Part shown: piece after piece, positions 7,501 to 16,433 of the stretch
Numbering within the stretch: the first letter of the stretch is position 1
How the letters are laid out: the number at the start of each line of letters is the position of its first letter
Assembly (NCBI RefSeq): GCF_000148725.1
Contig: NZ_GL476320.1
Span: 506,317-555,298, forward strand
Direction: 5' to 3'
DNA length: 48,982 nucleotides
Origin: Roseibium sp. TrichSKD4
GTDB taxonomy: Bacteria; Pseudomonadota; Alphaproteobacteria; Rhizobiales; Stappiaceae
Translations under genes and position numbers: made by a program
Notes under the pieces: model-generated
The model's input: only the letters and a program-made list of their open reading frames with translations
The model's database searches: none
What the model was told of the DNA's origin: nothing

Positions 7501-8559
7501 TTAGTTCAGATCGGCGTCGCGGGCTGCGTTGATTTCGCCTTCCGCTTCTGCGACCGCGTCGGTTAATGCGGTGAAGATTTCATCGCCGCGTGCAACATTG
7601 GATTTGAACCAGTCATAGACCGGTGTTGCCGCTTCCTTGAACGCTGCTTTTTCAGCCGGTGTTGGAACGTAGAGGTCACCACCACCTGCAACAAAGTCTT
7701 CATAAGCCTTGATAGACTTGCGCTTCGGTGAGGCGAAAGTTGCCTGTTGAAGGGCATAGAAGCCATCCACGACCACGCGGCGCATGTCTTCCGGCATGCC
7801 GGTGAACTTCTCGTTATTCATCCACCACAGCGCACCCATATAGGCGTGGCCATCAAGTGTTACATATTGAAGACCAGCATCCGGGAACTTCATGCCCATG
7901 ATGTCTGTAATGCCATTCTTGGAGCCTTCAACAACACCTGTCTGGAAGGAGGTGAAGAGTTCCGGCCACGGGATCGGGGTTGGAGACGCACCAAGGGCCT
8001 TGACCAGCTCTTGCGGAAGATCGGCAACAACGGTCCGGATTTTCAGGCCTTCCATATCGGAGGGAGACGCAACGCGGCGCTTGGTGTTGGCAAAGTTCCG
8101 CCAGCCACCGGTGTTGCCGATGGTCATCAGGCGAACGGCCCCGCCAGAATCTTCCAGCGCCATGTCGCGCATTTTGCGGGTGAAGTCGCCCTGCAGAACA
8201 GCTTCTGCAACACGGTCATCCGCCATCAGATAGGGGAGGTCGAGCACCTGCACATAAGGGAAAATGCCTGAAGCGCCGCCAGATGTGGAGATGTAGATAT
8301 CGATGGAGCCGTCAGCGATGCCTTGCAGGCACTCCGCGCCATTGGAGCAAAGCTGGGTGCCGATGAAGAGTTCAACTTCGATAGCGCCGTTGGACGCGGC
8401 TTCCACATAGTTTTTGAAAACAACCAGACCGTCATAGTCCTCGTCATTTTCGTTGGAGTTGGCCGTTGCGCGCAGGGTGTAGTCAGCCGCGGTCGCGCTC
8501 AAGGCGGAGCCAGCCAGCATGGCCGCCACCGTCAGGTATTTCAGGGTTGATTTGAGCAT
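7501..8559 (-). CDS. TRAP transporter solute-binding protein (DctP family)
   Basis: 352 residues with a signal peptide (MLKSTLKYLTVAAMLAGSALSATA). DctP-family features are present: FPYVQVLDLPYLM, GGWRNFANTKRRVASPSDMEGLKIRT and the FTSFQTGVVEG region, where the conserved Arg binds carboxylate or sulfonate. It is the last gene of an operon reading smoC-B-A, dctQ, dctM, dctP, 26 nt after dctM. The context points to a sulfonated sugar such as sulfoquinovose or its glyceryl glycoside as ligand. Known TRAP binding proteins handle C4-dicarboxylates, taurine and other sulfonates; the ligand here is inferred. Confidence 0.92.
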   Translation of the reverse strand: MLKSTLKYLTVAAMLAGSALSATAADYTLRATANSNENDEDYDGLVVFKNYVEAASNGAIEVELFIGTQLCSNGAECLQGIADGSIDIYISTSGGASGIFPYVQVLDLPYLMADDRVAEAVLQGDFTRKMRDMALEDSGGAVRLMTIGNTGGWRNFANTKRRVASPSDMEGLKIRTVVADLPQELVKALGASPTPIPWPELFTSFQTGVVEGSKNGITDIMGMKFPDAGLQYVTLDGHAYMGALWWMNNEKFTGMPEDMRRVVVDGFYALQQATFASPKRKSIKAYEDFVAGGGDLYVPTPAEKAAFKEAATPVYDWFKSNVARGDEIFTALTDAVAEAEGEINAARDADLN

Positions 8560-8585
8560 CTTGGTTCCTCCCTTGAAATGCTCGG

Positions 8586-9875
8586 TTAATCCGCAAATCC
8601 GGTCAAACGCGGAACTGTCATGGAAATGGCCGGGAAATAGGTCACGAGAAAGATCACCAGCACCTCCACAGCGAGAAATGGCAGAATCGCCTTGGCGATT
8701 GTCTCCACTCGCTCCTTGGAGACGGACGCTGCCACAAAGAGAACCAGACCCATGGGCGGCGTTGCAAGTCCGATCGTCAAATTGACACTCATGATGATGG
8801 CAAAGTGGATCGGATCAACGCCAAGGCTCAGGAAGATTGGCCCGAGAATGGGCCCAAGAATGATAATCGCCGGACCTGCATCCAAAAACATGCCCACGAC
8901 AAACAAAAGCAGGTTGATCAGGAACAAGAGGATCAACGGATTTTCCGACAAGCTGAGAATGAAGGCAGCCAGCTGTTCCGGTGCGTGAGAAAGCGACACA
9001 ACGGTCTTGAAGGCCATAGCAGCCCCCACAAGCAACAGCACAACCGCTGACGTGATGCCAGCCCGGTTCAGAACGTCCGGAATTTCGGAGATCTTCAGTG
9101 TTTTGAGAACAAACAGTCCGATCACAAGGGCATAGGCCACGGCAACAGCGGCCGCCTCAGTTGGCGTGAAGATACCGCCCAAAATGCCACCGAGAATGAT
9201 GACGGGTGTCAGCAGCGGAAAGAACGCTTTGAGGCTGGCTTGACCGCGTTCGCCCCAAGTTGCCTTTTTGGTCGCAACGGGAAAATCATACTTGTCCGCC
9301 ATCACCTTGACCATCAACATCAGTCCGATGCCAACCATGACGCCAGGCACGATACCGGCAAGGAACAGCGCTGCAACGCTTTCCCCCATGACATAGGCAT
9401 AGATAATCATGATGCCGGACGGCGGAATAATCGGGCCGATGACCGAGCTGGCCGCCGTAATTGCCGCTGCGAATTTACGCGTATAGCCCTGTTTTTCCAT
9501 GGCCGGGATGAGCATCGATCCGAGCGCGGAGGTGTCAGCAACCGCAGACCCTGAAAGCCCCGCAAACAACATGGAGGACAGCACGTTGACATGGGCCAGA
9601 CCACCGCGCAGGTGCCCCATCATGGCTTGTGAAAATTCCACCAATCGCAGCGTGATCCCGCCTTTGTTCATCAGCTCGCCAGCGAGCATGAAGAATGGAA
9701 TCGCCATGAGAGGAAAACTGTCCATCCCATTGTAAACATTGCGATAGAGAAGAGTGATGTCTTTCTCTTGGCCGTTGAGCCACAACAGCAAGCCGGGAGC
9801 GGCCAAAAGGCCAAAAAACACAGGTAGGCCGATTAGCAGGAAGAGGAGGAAGAGCGGAAGAAACCAAACCAGCAT
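8586..9875 (-). CDS. TRAP transporter large permease (DctM)
   Basis: 429 residues with about 12 membrane segments, the standard DctM length. Typical motifs are PLMAIPFFMLAGELMNKGG, AVADTSALGSMLIPAMEKQGY, GPIIPPSG and GILGGIFTPTEAAAVA. It drives sodium-coupled uptake together with the small permease and binding protein. Its ATG overlaps the dctQ stop by one base, showing translational coupling. Confidence 0.95.
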   Translation of the reverse strand: MLVWFLPLFLLFLLIGLPVFFGLLAAPGLLLWLNGQEKDITLLYRNVYNGMDSFPLMAIPFFMLAGELMNKGGITLRLVEFSQAMMGHLRGGLAHVNVLSSMLFAGLSGSAVADTSALGSMLIPAMEKQGYTRKFAAAITAASSVIGPIIPPSGIMIIYAYVMGESVAALFLAGIVPGVMVGIGLMLMVKVMADKYDFPVATKKATWGERGQASLKAFFPLLTPVIILGGILGGIFTPTEAAAVAVAYALVIGLFVLKTLKISEIPDVLNRAGITSAVVLLLVGAAMAFKTVVSLSHAPEQLAAFILSLSENPLILLFLINLLLFVVGMFLDAGPAIIILGPILGPIFLSLGVDPIHFAIIMSVNLTIGLATPPMGLVLFVAASVSKERVETIAKAILPFLAVEVLVIFLVTYFPAISMTVPRLTGFAD

Positions 9876-10465
9876 TATTCTGCCCCCGCCATGTCAGCAT
9901 CTGCGATTTGAGGCAGTTTTTCAGAACCACCGAAGAGCCTAATAATTGAGCGCAGCACGAGTTCGATGTTCACAAGGATCAGCAGACCAACCCCCACAAA
10001 CAGCGACATCATCATCCACTTGCGCGGAACCCGCATCCACTCGGAGAAAGTGACGTCGATGGGCACATAAAGAGAGGCTGTGGCAAAGCGCCCGCCGAAG
10101 CCGTTGACCTCAGACCAGCCGATTTGAAAGGCTACCACAAGCACAAGAAGGCTAATCACCAAGAGAAAGAGGTGGACCAGTTCGCCGAGGGCTTTGGGCA
10201 ACAGATGTCCGAACATGTCGATGGCGACAAAGCCGCCGCGCCGGAACGCGGTTGGAGCCATGAGGCCAGCCATCCAGAGCATACAAAAGCGTGCAGCTTC
10301 GTCCGGCCAGGGAAGGGCGTTGTTGAGCACATATCTGAAGAACACTTGAATGAGGATCGCGACAACCATCATCGCAATCGCAAACACGCCTATGCCGCGG
10401 CCAATGCGAAGCAAAAACGCGTTCACTCCTCCAAGCAGCGAAACCGCTGCCAACAATGCCCCCAT
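9875..10465 (-). CDS. TRAP transporter small permease (DctQ)
   Basis: 196 residues with four hydrophobic segments, and the DctQ motif RYVLNNALPWPDEAARFCMLWM. It partners the DctM subunit encoded next, whose start overlaps its stop codon. It begins 46 nt after the flavin reductase gene, with GGAGG immediately upstream, and so belongs to the monooxygenase operon. Confidence 0.93.
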   Translation of the reverse strand: MGALLAAVSLLGGVNAFLLRIGRGIGVFAIAMMVVAILIQVFFRYVLNNALPWPDEAARFCMLWMAGLMAPTAFRRGGFVAIDMFGHLLPKALGELVHLFLLVISLLVLVVAFQIGWSEVNGFGGRFATASLYVPIDVTFSEWMRVPRKWMMMSLFVGVGLLILVNIELVLRSIIRLFGGSEKLPQIADADMAGAE

Positions 10466-10511
10466 ATGGGCTCCTCCCGTCCGTGACTGACTGTTTTGTC
10501 AGCCTACTTGG

Positions 10512-11027
10512 TTATTTCGGCGCGATTTGACCGATTTTACCAGCAAAAAATGTCAGCGCGTCTCCCTCGCGCATTTCTGCCCGTAGTACTCGGCCCAGAA
10601 CAATCAGATGATCGCCCCCCTCGTAGGCCGCGACACGTTGGCATTCAAATCGGGCCAGACAGCTCCCAATCAGCGGAACGCCCTCTTCGTTCCGTGTCAG
10701 ATCCAGTCCGTCAAAGGCATGCGCATCTTTCGCAAAGCCATGGCAGAGCGCAGACTGCTCGTTGCACAGCACATGGATGGCATAATGTTCGGCTTGCTCA
10801 AAATAGCGAAACCGCCGCGATCCCTTGTCCGGGGCCCAAAGCACGAGCGGCGGGTCCAAAGACACAGAAGAAAAGCTGTTTGCGGTAATCCCGACCGGAC
10901 CGTCCTCGCTCTGCGTTGTGACGATCGTAACGCCCGTTGCAAATCGTCCGAAGGCATCACGCAGCAGGCGGGTGTTCTCCGCATCCGGTTGAAACGTGAC
11001 AGGATGATCGGTGGTCTGCATATTCAT
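10512..11027 (-). CDS. smoA: Flavin reductase, SmoA-like partner of the LLM monooxygenase
   Basis: 171 residues of the flavin reductase-like FMN-binding family (DAFGRFATGVTIVTTQ, VGITANSFSSVSLDPPLVLW, ARFECQRVAAYEGGDHLIVLGRV). The role is to supply reduced FMN to the two-component monooxygenase encoded two genes upstream. Its start overlaps the stop of the aldo/keto reductase by one base. The trio flavin reductase, aldo/keto reductase and LLM monooxygenase is the diagnostic gene set of the sulfoquinovose monooxygenase (sulfo-SMO) pathway. The symbol is given on context as well as family. Confidence 0.75.
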   Translation of the reverse strand: MNMQTTDHPVTFQPDAENTRLLRDAFGRFATGVTIVTTQSEDGPVGITANSFSSVSLDPPLVLWAPDKGSRRFRYFEQAEHYAIHVLCNEQSALCHGFAKDAHAFDGLDLTRNEEGVPLIGSCLARFECQRVAAYEGGDHLIVLGRVLRAEMREGDALTFFAGKIGQIAPK

Positions 11028-11917
11028 CAGGGAACCTCTTTCCCAAGCGCGGCCTCATAAAGCCGGAACCAAGTTGGCCGATCCAGCTTGACCTTCAACG
11101 CATCGGAAATCCGCGCAATCCGGCCGATGTTGTTGGTGCCGAGAACGGGTAGAATGCCAGCCGGGTGGGCCAGAAGGAATGCGACCGCCACAGCGGCACG
11201 ATCCACTCCAAAGGCGCCAGCCAATTCATCCAGCACGGATGCCACCTTGCCACTGCCGGTCATCAATGAGCCGCCACCAAGCGGCGACCAGGCCATCAAA
11301 TGCGTCCCCAGCCGTTGGTGAAAGGCCAGATCGCCATTGGTGAAGGGTGAAATCTCCGAAAGGCTGATCTCGATCTGGTTGGTGACCAGTTTTGCGGTCA
11401 TCGCTGATTGCAGCAGCTCCCAATCCCAGGGGCGGAAGTTGGAAACGCCGACATTCTTCACCTTGCCGCTTTTGATCACTTCACCCAGTGCAGCGCCGGT
11501 TTCATGATGGTCCATCAAGGGGTCTGGGCGGTGGATGAGCAGAAGATCGATTGTGTCGATTGACATCTCCGACAAAGAGGCGTCGACCGACTTCAGGATG
11601 TGCGCGCGGGACGTGTCATAATACTTGCCCGGTGCATCCGCATAACGTCCGGCAGGGGCAACGATATCGCACTTGGTGACGATCTCCATCTTGTCCCGCA
11701 AGGACGGATTTGCTTTCAGAGCTGTGCCCAGCACACCTTCCGCTTCATAGCCGCCATAGATATCGGCCTGATCGAAAGTGGTGATGCCCTGATCCAGACA
11801 GGTCTGGATTTTGCGCTCCACATGAGCGGCCGACGTATCGGTATCATCGCCAAGGCGCCACATCCCATAAACAAGGCGGCTCATTTCCAGCGACGGGGAC
11901 AGCGAAACACGTTGCAT
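11027..11917 (-). CDS. smoB: Aldo/keto reductase, SmoB-like (6-oxo-glucose reductase candidate)
   Basis: 296 residues of the YdhF-type aldo/keto reductase family. Catalytic tetrad regions are visible: D in GITTFDQADIYGGYEAE (Asp, Tyr), the Lys in MEIVTKCD and the His in LLLIHRPDPLMD. VKNVGVSNF is the family signature. In the sulfo-SMO pathway SmoB uses NADPH to reduce 6-dehydroglucose, formed by oxidative desulfonation of sulfoquinovose, to glucose. One-base overlaps with both neighbours show tight coupling. The substrate is inferred from the neighbouring LLM monooxygenase and flavin reductase. Confidence 0.78.
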   Translation of the reverse strand: MQRVSLSPSLEMSRLVYGMWRLGDDTDTSAAHVERKIQTCLDQGITTFDQADIYGGYEAEGVLGTALKANPSLRDKMEIVTKCDIVAPAGRYADAPGKYYDTSRAHILKSVDASLSEMSIDTIDLLLIHRPDPLMDHHETGAALGEVIKSGKVKNVGVSNFRPWDWELLQSAMTAKLVTNQIEISLSEISPFTNGDLAFHQRLGTHLMAWSPLGGGSLMTGSGKVASVLDELAGAFGVDRAAVAVAFLLAHPAGILPVLGTNNIGRIARISDALKVKLDRPTWFRLYEAALGKEVP

Positions 11918-13071
11918 TAGCGGCGAACTCCATTGCCGAGAGGGGTGGCCGGCGTTTGGGCCGGGACCCTGTTATACGCATGGGGCAGGGAACAGGTTTT
12001 CAGGTTTGGCAAAACGCGTTTGCCGAAATGCTCTGCCTCGTCAAGGTGAGGGTAGCCGGAGAATATGAAGGCACGAATACCCATCTTCTGATAGTTCTCG
12101 ATCTTGCTCATCACCTGATCGGTGGAGCCGACGAGCGCAGCTCCACAGCCAGATCGGGCACGCCCCACGCCCGTCCAAAGATGCGGCTCGATAAAGCCGT
12201 ATTCGTCGGCAATATCGCGGTTTTTCGATTGGTGGCTGACACCGAGAGACTTGGCATCCAGGGCGCGTTCGCGAATGCTGGTGCCTTTGTCATCGTCCAG
12301 CTTGGAGACGATGTAGTCGGCGTATTCTTTCGCCTCAGCTTCTGTGTCGCGCACGATCATATGCACACGAAGACCATAATCGAGGGTTCGTCCGTATCGT
12401 TCAGCCACCGAATGAACGGCCTTCATGCGGCCTTCCAGTTCCTCGACCTTTTCCGGCCACATGAGATAGACATCGCAGTGCTCGCCGCAGAGCTTCAGTG
12501 CATCAGGTGAGTAGCCACCGAAATAGAGCAGGGGGCCGCCAGTCTGATAGGGCTTCGCGGGATCGGCCGTCAGATTCTCGAACTGGTAGACCTCGCCCTT
12601 GTGGTTTATTTCGTCCTGGGTCCAGGCCTGTTTGAGGATTTCGACCACTTCGCGGGAACGCTGATAGCGGTATTTGCTATCCTCCTTTTCACCCGGAAAG
12701 TCGGATGAGATGATGTTGACCGTCAAACGGCCCTCCAGCATGTGGTCCAGCGTTGCAATAGTCCGCGCCAGCATGATGGGCTGCATCTCACCGCATCGAA
12801 CAGCCGCCAGCATGTTGATCTTGTCCGTAATCGGTGCGCAGCCTGCCACAAAGGACAGGGTGTCCTGTCCGACCTGATAAGACGACGGGCACAGAATGTT
12901 CCTGAAGCCGAGGTCTTCCGCCTTTTTCACGATGGACGAGCAATGAGCCCAGGATGAGCGCAAGTCGCCGTCTGGAACACCGAGAAATTGATAGTCATCG
13001 GAGCAAAGCGCGGCGAACCAGGACACTTCTGCGGCATCCAGATCCGGTGATGTGACCGGTACGACCGTCAT
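11917..13071 (-). CDS. smoC: LLM-class flavin monooxygenase, SmoC-like sulfoquinovose monooxygenase
   Basis: 384 residues, a bacterial-luciferase-like FMNH2-dependent monooxygenase related to SsuD. Recognisable segments are EVSWFAALCSDDYQFLGVPD, RLTVNIISSDFPGEKEDS, LLYFGGYSPDA, CDVYLMWPE and LWTGVGRARSGCGAALVG. In memory these resemble Agrobacterium SmoC more than SsuD. The reaction would be oxidative C-S cleavage of sulfoquinovose to 6-dehydroglucose plus sulfite. I choose ATG 13071, with GGAGG 8 nt upstream, over the longer frame. It is first in an operon with smoB, smoA and the TRAP genes and is divergent from the GntR regulator. A different sulfonate substrate remains possible. Confidence 0.78.
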   Translation of the reverse strand: MTVVPVTSPDLDAAEVSWFAALCSDDYQFLGVPDGDLRSSWAHCSSIVKKAEDLGFRNILCPSSYQVGQDTLSFVAGCAPITDKINMLAAVRCGEMQPIMLARTIATLDHMLEGRLTVNIISSDFPGEKEDSKYRYQRSREVVEILKQAWTQDEINHKGEVYQFENLTADPAKPYQTGGPLLYFGGYSPDALKLCGEHCDVYLMWPEKVEELEGRMKAVHSVAERYGRTLDYGLRVHMIVRDTEAEAKEYADYIVSKLDDDKGTSIRERALDAKSLGVSHQSKNRDIADEYGFIEPHLWTGVGRARSGCGAALVGSTDQVMSKIENYQKMGIRAFIFSGYPHLDEAEHFGKRVLPNLKTCSLPHAYNRVPAQTPATPLGNGVRR

Positions 13072-13170
13072 CCAATTTCCTCCAAAACGCCGTCTGCTTT
13101 TTTTCTTGCGTATCACCCGCAATGATGTAGATCAATAGTGTATCAATTTTTTATTTGGCCGCATCTGAGG
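13072..13170. promoter_or_regulatory. Divergent promoter region smoC / gntR
   Basis: About 100 bp between divergent starts. GTATCA occurs twice (13110-13115 and 13140-13145), with an ATGATGTAGATCAAT segment between. This is a plausible site for the adjacent GntR regulator, but no full palindrome typical of HutC-type operators is clear. Confidence 0.4.
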
Positions 13171-13911
13171 ATGCCGATGACTGACCAGAAAACCGCAAGC
13201 CATAATCCGAATGCGCTGCCCCTCTACGTTCAAATCAGCGAATTGTTGATCCGCGATATTGCTGCCGGGCGTCTGATTGATGGAGAGCGCCTGCCGCCAG
13301 AACGGGAAATGGCCGAGGGCCTTGGAATTTCTGTCGGAACTCTGCGCAAGGCTCTGGCTGATTTGACGAAACGCGGATTGTTGATGCGCATTCAGGGGTC
13401 AGGAAACTACATTCAGCAGGGTGGGGAAACCGACAGCGTTTACGGCATGTTCAGGCTGGAGTTGCATTCCGGTGGTGGCTTGCCCCGCGCGACTTATCTT
13501 GATGTGTCCCGGCAAAATATCCCAAAGGGGCTTGCGACGTTGGGGCCTACATCATTCGGTAAGGAAGCTTGGGGAACGCGCATCCGCCGCCTCCGTTTTC
13601 TGAATGATACGGTCATTGCGGTGGAGGAAATCTGGCTGGATGGCAGTGCCGGAGAAGTCGCGCCGGATCTCCTATCCGATTCCCTTTATCGCTACTATCA
13701 GAAACAACTCGGTTTCTGGATCAACCGTGCCGAGGATCGGGTCGCGATTGGGCAATCCCCGCAATGGGCGCCCAAGGAGTTCCCAAGGGCTGCCGGCAGT
13801 CCAACAGGATACATTGAGCGCTTGAGCTGGTCTGACGGCCCTGAGCCAATTGAATTTTCGAAAACTTGGTTTGACCCGGACAAGGCGCTTTATGTGCAGC
13901 GCCTCAAATAG
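13171..13911 (+). CDS. GntR family (HutC/UTRA) transcriptional regulator
   Basis: About 246 residues. The N-terminal winged helix is classical: PLYVQISELLIRDIAAGRL, GERLPPEREMAEGLGISVGTLRKALADLTKRGLL, RIQGSGNYI. The C-terminal UTRA domain binds a small ligand. ATG 13171 or 13177 follows TGAGG; the GTG at 13138 lacks a good ribosome site. It is divergent from the smoCBA-TRAP operon, in the position of SmoD in sulfo-SMO clusters, and is probably a sulfoquinovose-responsive repressor. It is followed after 9 nt by the Gfo/Idh gene. The effector is inferred. Confidence 0.88.
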   Translation: MPMTDQKTASHNPNALPLYVQISELLIRDIAAGRLIDGERLPPEREMAEGLGISVGTLRKALADLTKRGLLMRIQGSGNYIQQGGETDSVYGMFRLELHSGGGLPRATYLDVSRQNIPKGLATLGPTSFGKEAWGTRIRRLRFLNDTVIAVEEIWLDGSAGEVAPDLLSDSLYRYYQKQLGFWINRAEDRVAIGQSPQWAPKEFPRAAGSPTGYIERLSWSDGPEPIEFSKTWFDPDKALYVQRLK

Positions 13912-13920
13912 GAGTACGGA

Positions 13921-15042
13921 ATGTCCGCCACTGTGAATTATGGCGTCATCGGCTGCGGCATGATGGGGCAGGAGCATTTGCGCAATATTGCTCTGCTGGA
14001 GGGCGCGCAGGTGCGGGCAATCTATGAGCCTGACGCCAACATGGCTGCCGCTGCTGCTGCAATCGCACCGCAGGCTGAACTGATGTCCTCAGTGGCGGAA
14101 CTTCTGGACACGCCGGACCTTGATAGCTTGCTGATAGCCAGCCCCAATCACTGCCATATCGATCAGATGGAGGAAATCCGCCGCAAGCGGCCCTTGCCGT
14201 TGCTGGTGGAAAAACCGCTTTTCACGGATGCTGCGGATGAGGCCCGGATCAAATCCTTTTCCATGACCTATCCGGCCCCTGTTTGGGTCGCGATGGAGTA
14301 TCGCTACATGCCGCCTATCAGCGCCTTGATTAAGGAGGCAGGCGAGGCAACTGGCGGCGTTACGATGCTGACCATCCGTGAACACCGCTTTCCGTTTCTG
14401 CCCAAGGTCGGTGACTGGAACCGCTTTAATCGGTACACCGGCGGTACCTTTGTCGAAAAATGCTGTCACTTCTTTGACCTGATGCGGCTGATAATCCAGT
14501 CAGAGCCAGTGCGGGTCATGGCGTCCGCAGGGCAGGCGGTCAATCATCTGGATGAAACCTATCAGGGCGAAGTGCCAGACATTCTCGACCATGGCTATGT
14601 GCTCGTTGATTTCGAAAATGGGGCGCGTGCCATGCTGGAACTCTGCATGTTTGCAGAAGGCTCTCGTTATCAGGAAGAAGTGAGTGCAGTCGGCAGGAAC
14701 GGCAAGATTGAGGCTTTTGTTCCCGGTCCCGGTCGCTTTTGGCCTTCTCATCTTGGACAGCCGCCCGTGCCGCAAGTCATTGTCAGTCCGCGTAATCCCA
14801 AGGGGCCTCGGCAGATGGATGTGCCCGTTGATCCAAATTTGCTGGAGGCTGGCGACCACAATGGGTCAACCTTTTATCAGCATGAGCAATTTCTCGCGCT
14901 GGTTCGCGGTCAGCGGACAACACCGGAAGTCAGCCTCGAAGACGGCCGCAAAGCCGTCGCGATGGGCCTTGCCGCACAAGAATCCGCCCGCACGGGCGAA
15001 GCCGTTCAGCTGAATCCGGACAGGCTGACTTCAGTAGCATAA
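13921..15042 (+). CDS. Gfo/Idh/MocA family protein, candidate NAD+-dependent sulfoquinovosidase
   Basis: 373 residues. The N-terminal Rossmann fold has GVIGCGMMGQEHL; the EKP motif is in LLVEKPLF; the second domain has RYTGGTFVEKCCHFFDLMRL, with the usual lysine and histidine of the family. AGGAG precedes the start. It is cotranscribed with the GntR gene and faces the smoCBA operon. The cluster shows no GH31 sulfoquinovosidase. A family of NAD+-dependent sulfoquinovosidases (GH188) that work by transient C3 oxidation is known from such SQ clusters lacking GH31, and this gene would fill that role by releasing sulfoquinovose from its glycerol glycoside. A plain sugar dehydrogenase is the alternative. 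Confidence 0.8.
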   Translation: MSATVNYGVIGCGMMGQEHLRNIALLEGAQVRAIYEPDANMAAAAAAIAPQAELMSSVAELLDTPDLDSLLIASPNHCHIDQMEEIRRKRPLPLLVEKPLFTDAADEARIKSFSMTYPAPVWVAMEYRYMPPISALIKEAGEATGGVTMLTIREHRFPFLPKVGDWNRFNRYTGGTFVEKCCHFFDLMRLIIQSEPVRVMASAGQAVNHLDETYQGEVPDILDHGYVLVDFENGARAMLELCMFAEGSRYQEEVSAVGRNGKIEAFVPGPGRFWPSHLGQPPVPQVIVSPRNPKGPRQMDVPVDPNLLEAGDHNGSTFYQHEQFLALVRGQRTTPEVSLEDGRKAVAMGLAAQESARTGEAVQLNPDRLTSVA

Positions 15043-15049
15043 AACAAAT

Positions 15050-15075
15050 GCGGCGCCTGAATGAACAGGCGCCGC
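15050..15075. terminator. Bidirectional terminator hairpin
   Basis: Perfect 10-bp stem GCGGCGCCTG/CAGGCGCCGC with a 6-nt loop between the convergent Gfo/Idh gene and soxF. On the minus strand it is followed by ATTTGTTTTAT, making it the terminator of the sox operon. Confidence 0.8.
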
Positions 15076-15105
15076 GTAATTATTAGAAGCGGTATGCTTG
15101 ACGGA

Positions 15106-16383
15106 TCAAGCGCCGAAGATGTCGGCGGTGATGCCGTTGTACCAGCCAACAGACTCTTCATACGTTCGCTGGCGAAGAGCTGTGTCTTCTCCGGTCTGGC
15201 TGATGAACTTCGACGTGGACGCGATTTTCTCGTCGGTCGGGGCGTATTGTGCGCCAACCTTCACACCGTCATTGGTTTCAATCAGGCTCCAGCAAGTGTT
15301 GGAGTATTTTGCTGGGAAGACACGAGAACCGGTCAGATCGCCGCGGATGGCCATAGCGGCAACCTTCGCCTGGCTGTTCGCGGAGAAACCAGATTTCGGC
15401 ATATCGCCCGCGATACACGCGTCACCGATGACAAAGATGTTCTCATCATTTTGCGAACGCATGGACTTCGGATCGATCGGGCAGAATCCGCTGTCGTTGG
15501 TCAGACCGGCTTTTTGAGCAATCATGCCAGCTTTCTGAGCCGGAATGACGTTGACCAGATCGCCCTGGAACGTGTCCAGGTCAGTTTCGACTTCACCGGT
15601 CGACGGATCAACACCCACGATGCCGCCATGCACGTCCGGGCCGTACCATTCAATCATGCCTGCATAGTGTTTGTTCCAACCTTCCTGGAAGAGGGCCTGT
15701 TTGGAGAATTTCGGCTTCGGGTCGATCACGAAGATCTTGCTGTCGGTGAAGCCTTTCTCATTCAGGACGTGCGCAAACATGGACACGCGCTCGTAAGGTC
15801 CAGGAGGGCAGCGGTATGGGTTCGGCGGAGCTACCATCACGATGTTCTGGCCGTTTTCCAGAGCGTCCAGCTTGGACTTCAAAAGCTGTGTCTGAGGTCC
15901 GGCTTTCCAGGAGTGCGGCATGATTTGCGCAGCTTCTTCGGAATAGCCCTGAACACTTTCGTAAATCAGGTCAATGCCAGGTGCGACGACCAAGCGGTCG
16001 TAAGGAACCTTGGAGCCATCCGCCATGATGACTTCCTTGGCGTCCCGATCAACCATTGCCGCCATGCCATTGACGACAGTGATGCCGTAGTTTGACGCGA
16101 GCTTGTCATAGCTATGGGTGATGGACTCGTAAGAGCGATAACCACCGATATAAAGGTTGGAAAAGAAGCAGGTCGTGTAGGTCGAGTTTGCTTCAATCAG
16201 GGTGACATCAAGATCGTCACCGCCATCCTTGGCAAGATAACGGGCTGCTGTTGCACCGCCGGCACCACCACCGATCACAACCGCGCGCGGTTTGCCTGCG
16301 GCACGGGCATAAAACGGCATCGCAAGAGAAGCGGCCCCTGCACCGGCCAAAAGGCCGAAACTGCGTCTGGTAAGTTTGGTCAT
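15106..16383 (-). CDS. soxF: SoxF, flavocytochrome c sulfide dehydrogenase flavoprotein subunit
   Basis: 425 residues, Tat-exported (TRRSFGLLAGAGAASLA). The FAD-binding GGGAGGATAARYLAK dinucleotide fold, IGDACIAGDMPKSGFSANSQA near the C-terminus and redox cysteines (TTCFFSN; CPPGPYER) match FccB/SoxF. It oxidises sulfide and, in Paracoccus, stimulates the Sox system. ATG 16383 is chosen because GGGAGG lies just upstream. It is the last gene of the sox operon, directly after its probable haem partner soxE. Confidence 0.93.
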   Translation of the reverse strand: MTKLTRRSFGLLAGAGAASLAMPFYARAAGKPRAVVIGGGAGGATAARYLAKDGGDDLDVTLIEANSTYTTCFFSNLYIGGYRSYESITHSYDKLASNYGITVVNGMAAMVDRDAKEVIMADGSKVPYDRLVVAPGIDLIYESVQGYSEEAAQIMPHSWKAGPQTQLLKSKLDALENGQNIVMVAPPNPYRCPPGPYERVSMFAHVLNEKGFTDSKIFVIDPKPKFSKQALFQEGWNKHYAGMIEWYGPDVHGGIVGVDPSTGEVETDLDTFQGDLVNVIPAQKAGMIAQKAGLTNDSGFCPIDPKSMRSQNDENIFVIGDACIAGDMPKSGFSANSQAKVAAMAIRGDLTGSRVFPAKYSNTCWSLIETNDGVKVGAQYAPTDEKIASTSKFISQTGEDTALRQRTYEESVGWYNGITADIFGA

Positions 16384-16433
16384 TCTTCTAGTCCTCCCAT
16401 ATATGTATGGTTGAGATACGAGTTCCATACATA

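Noticed and set aside
15061-16095. Plus-strand ORF of 344 codons
   Set aside because: Antisense to soxF with no recognisable domain.
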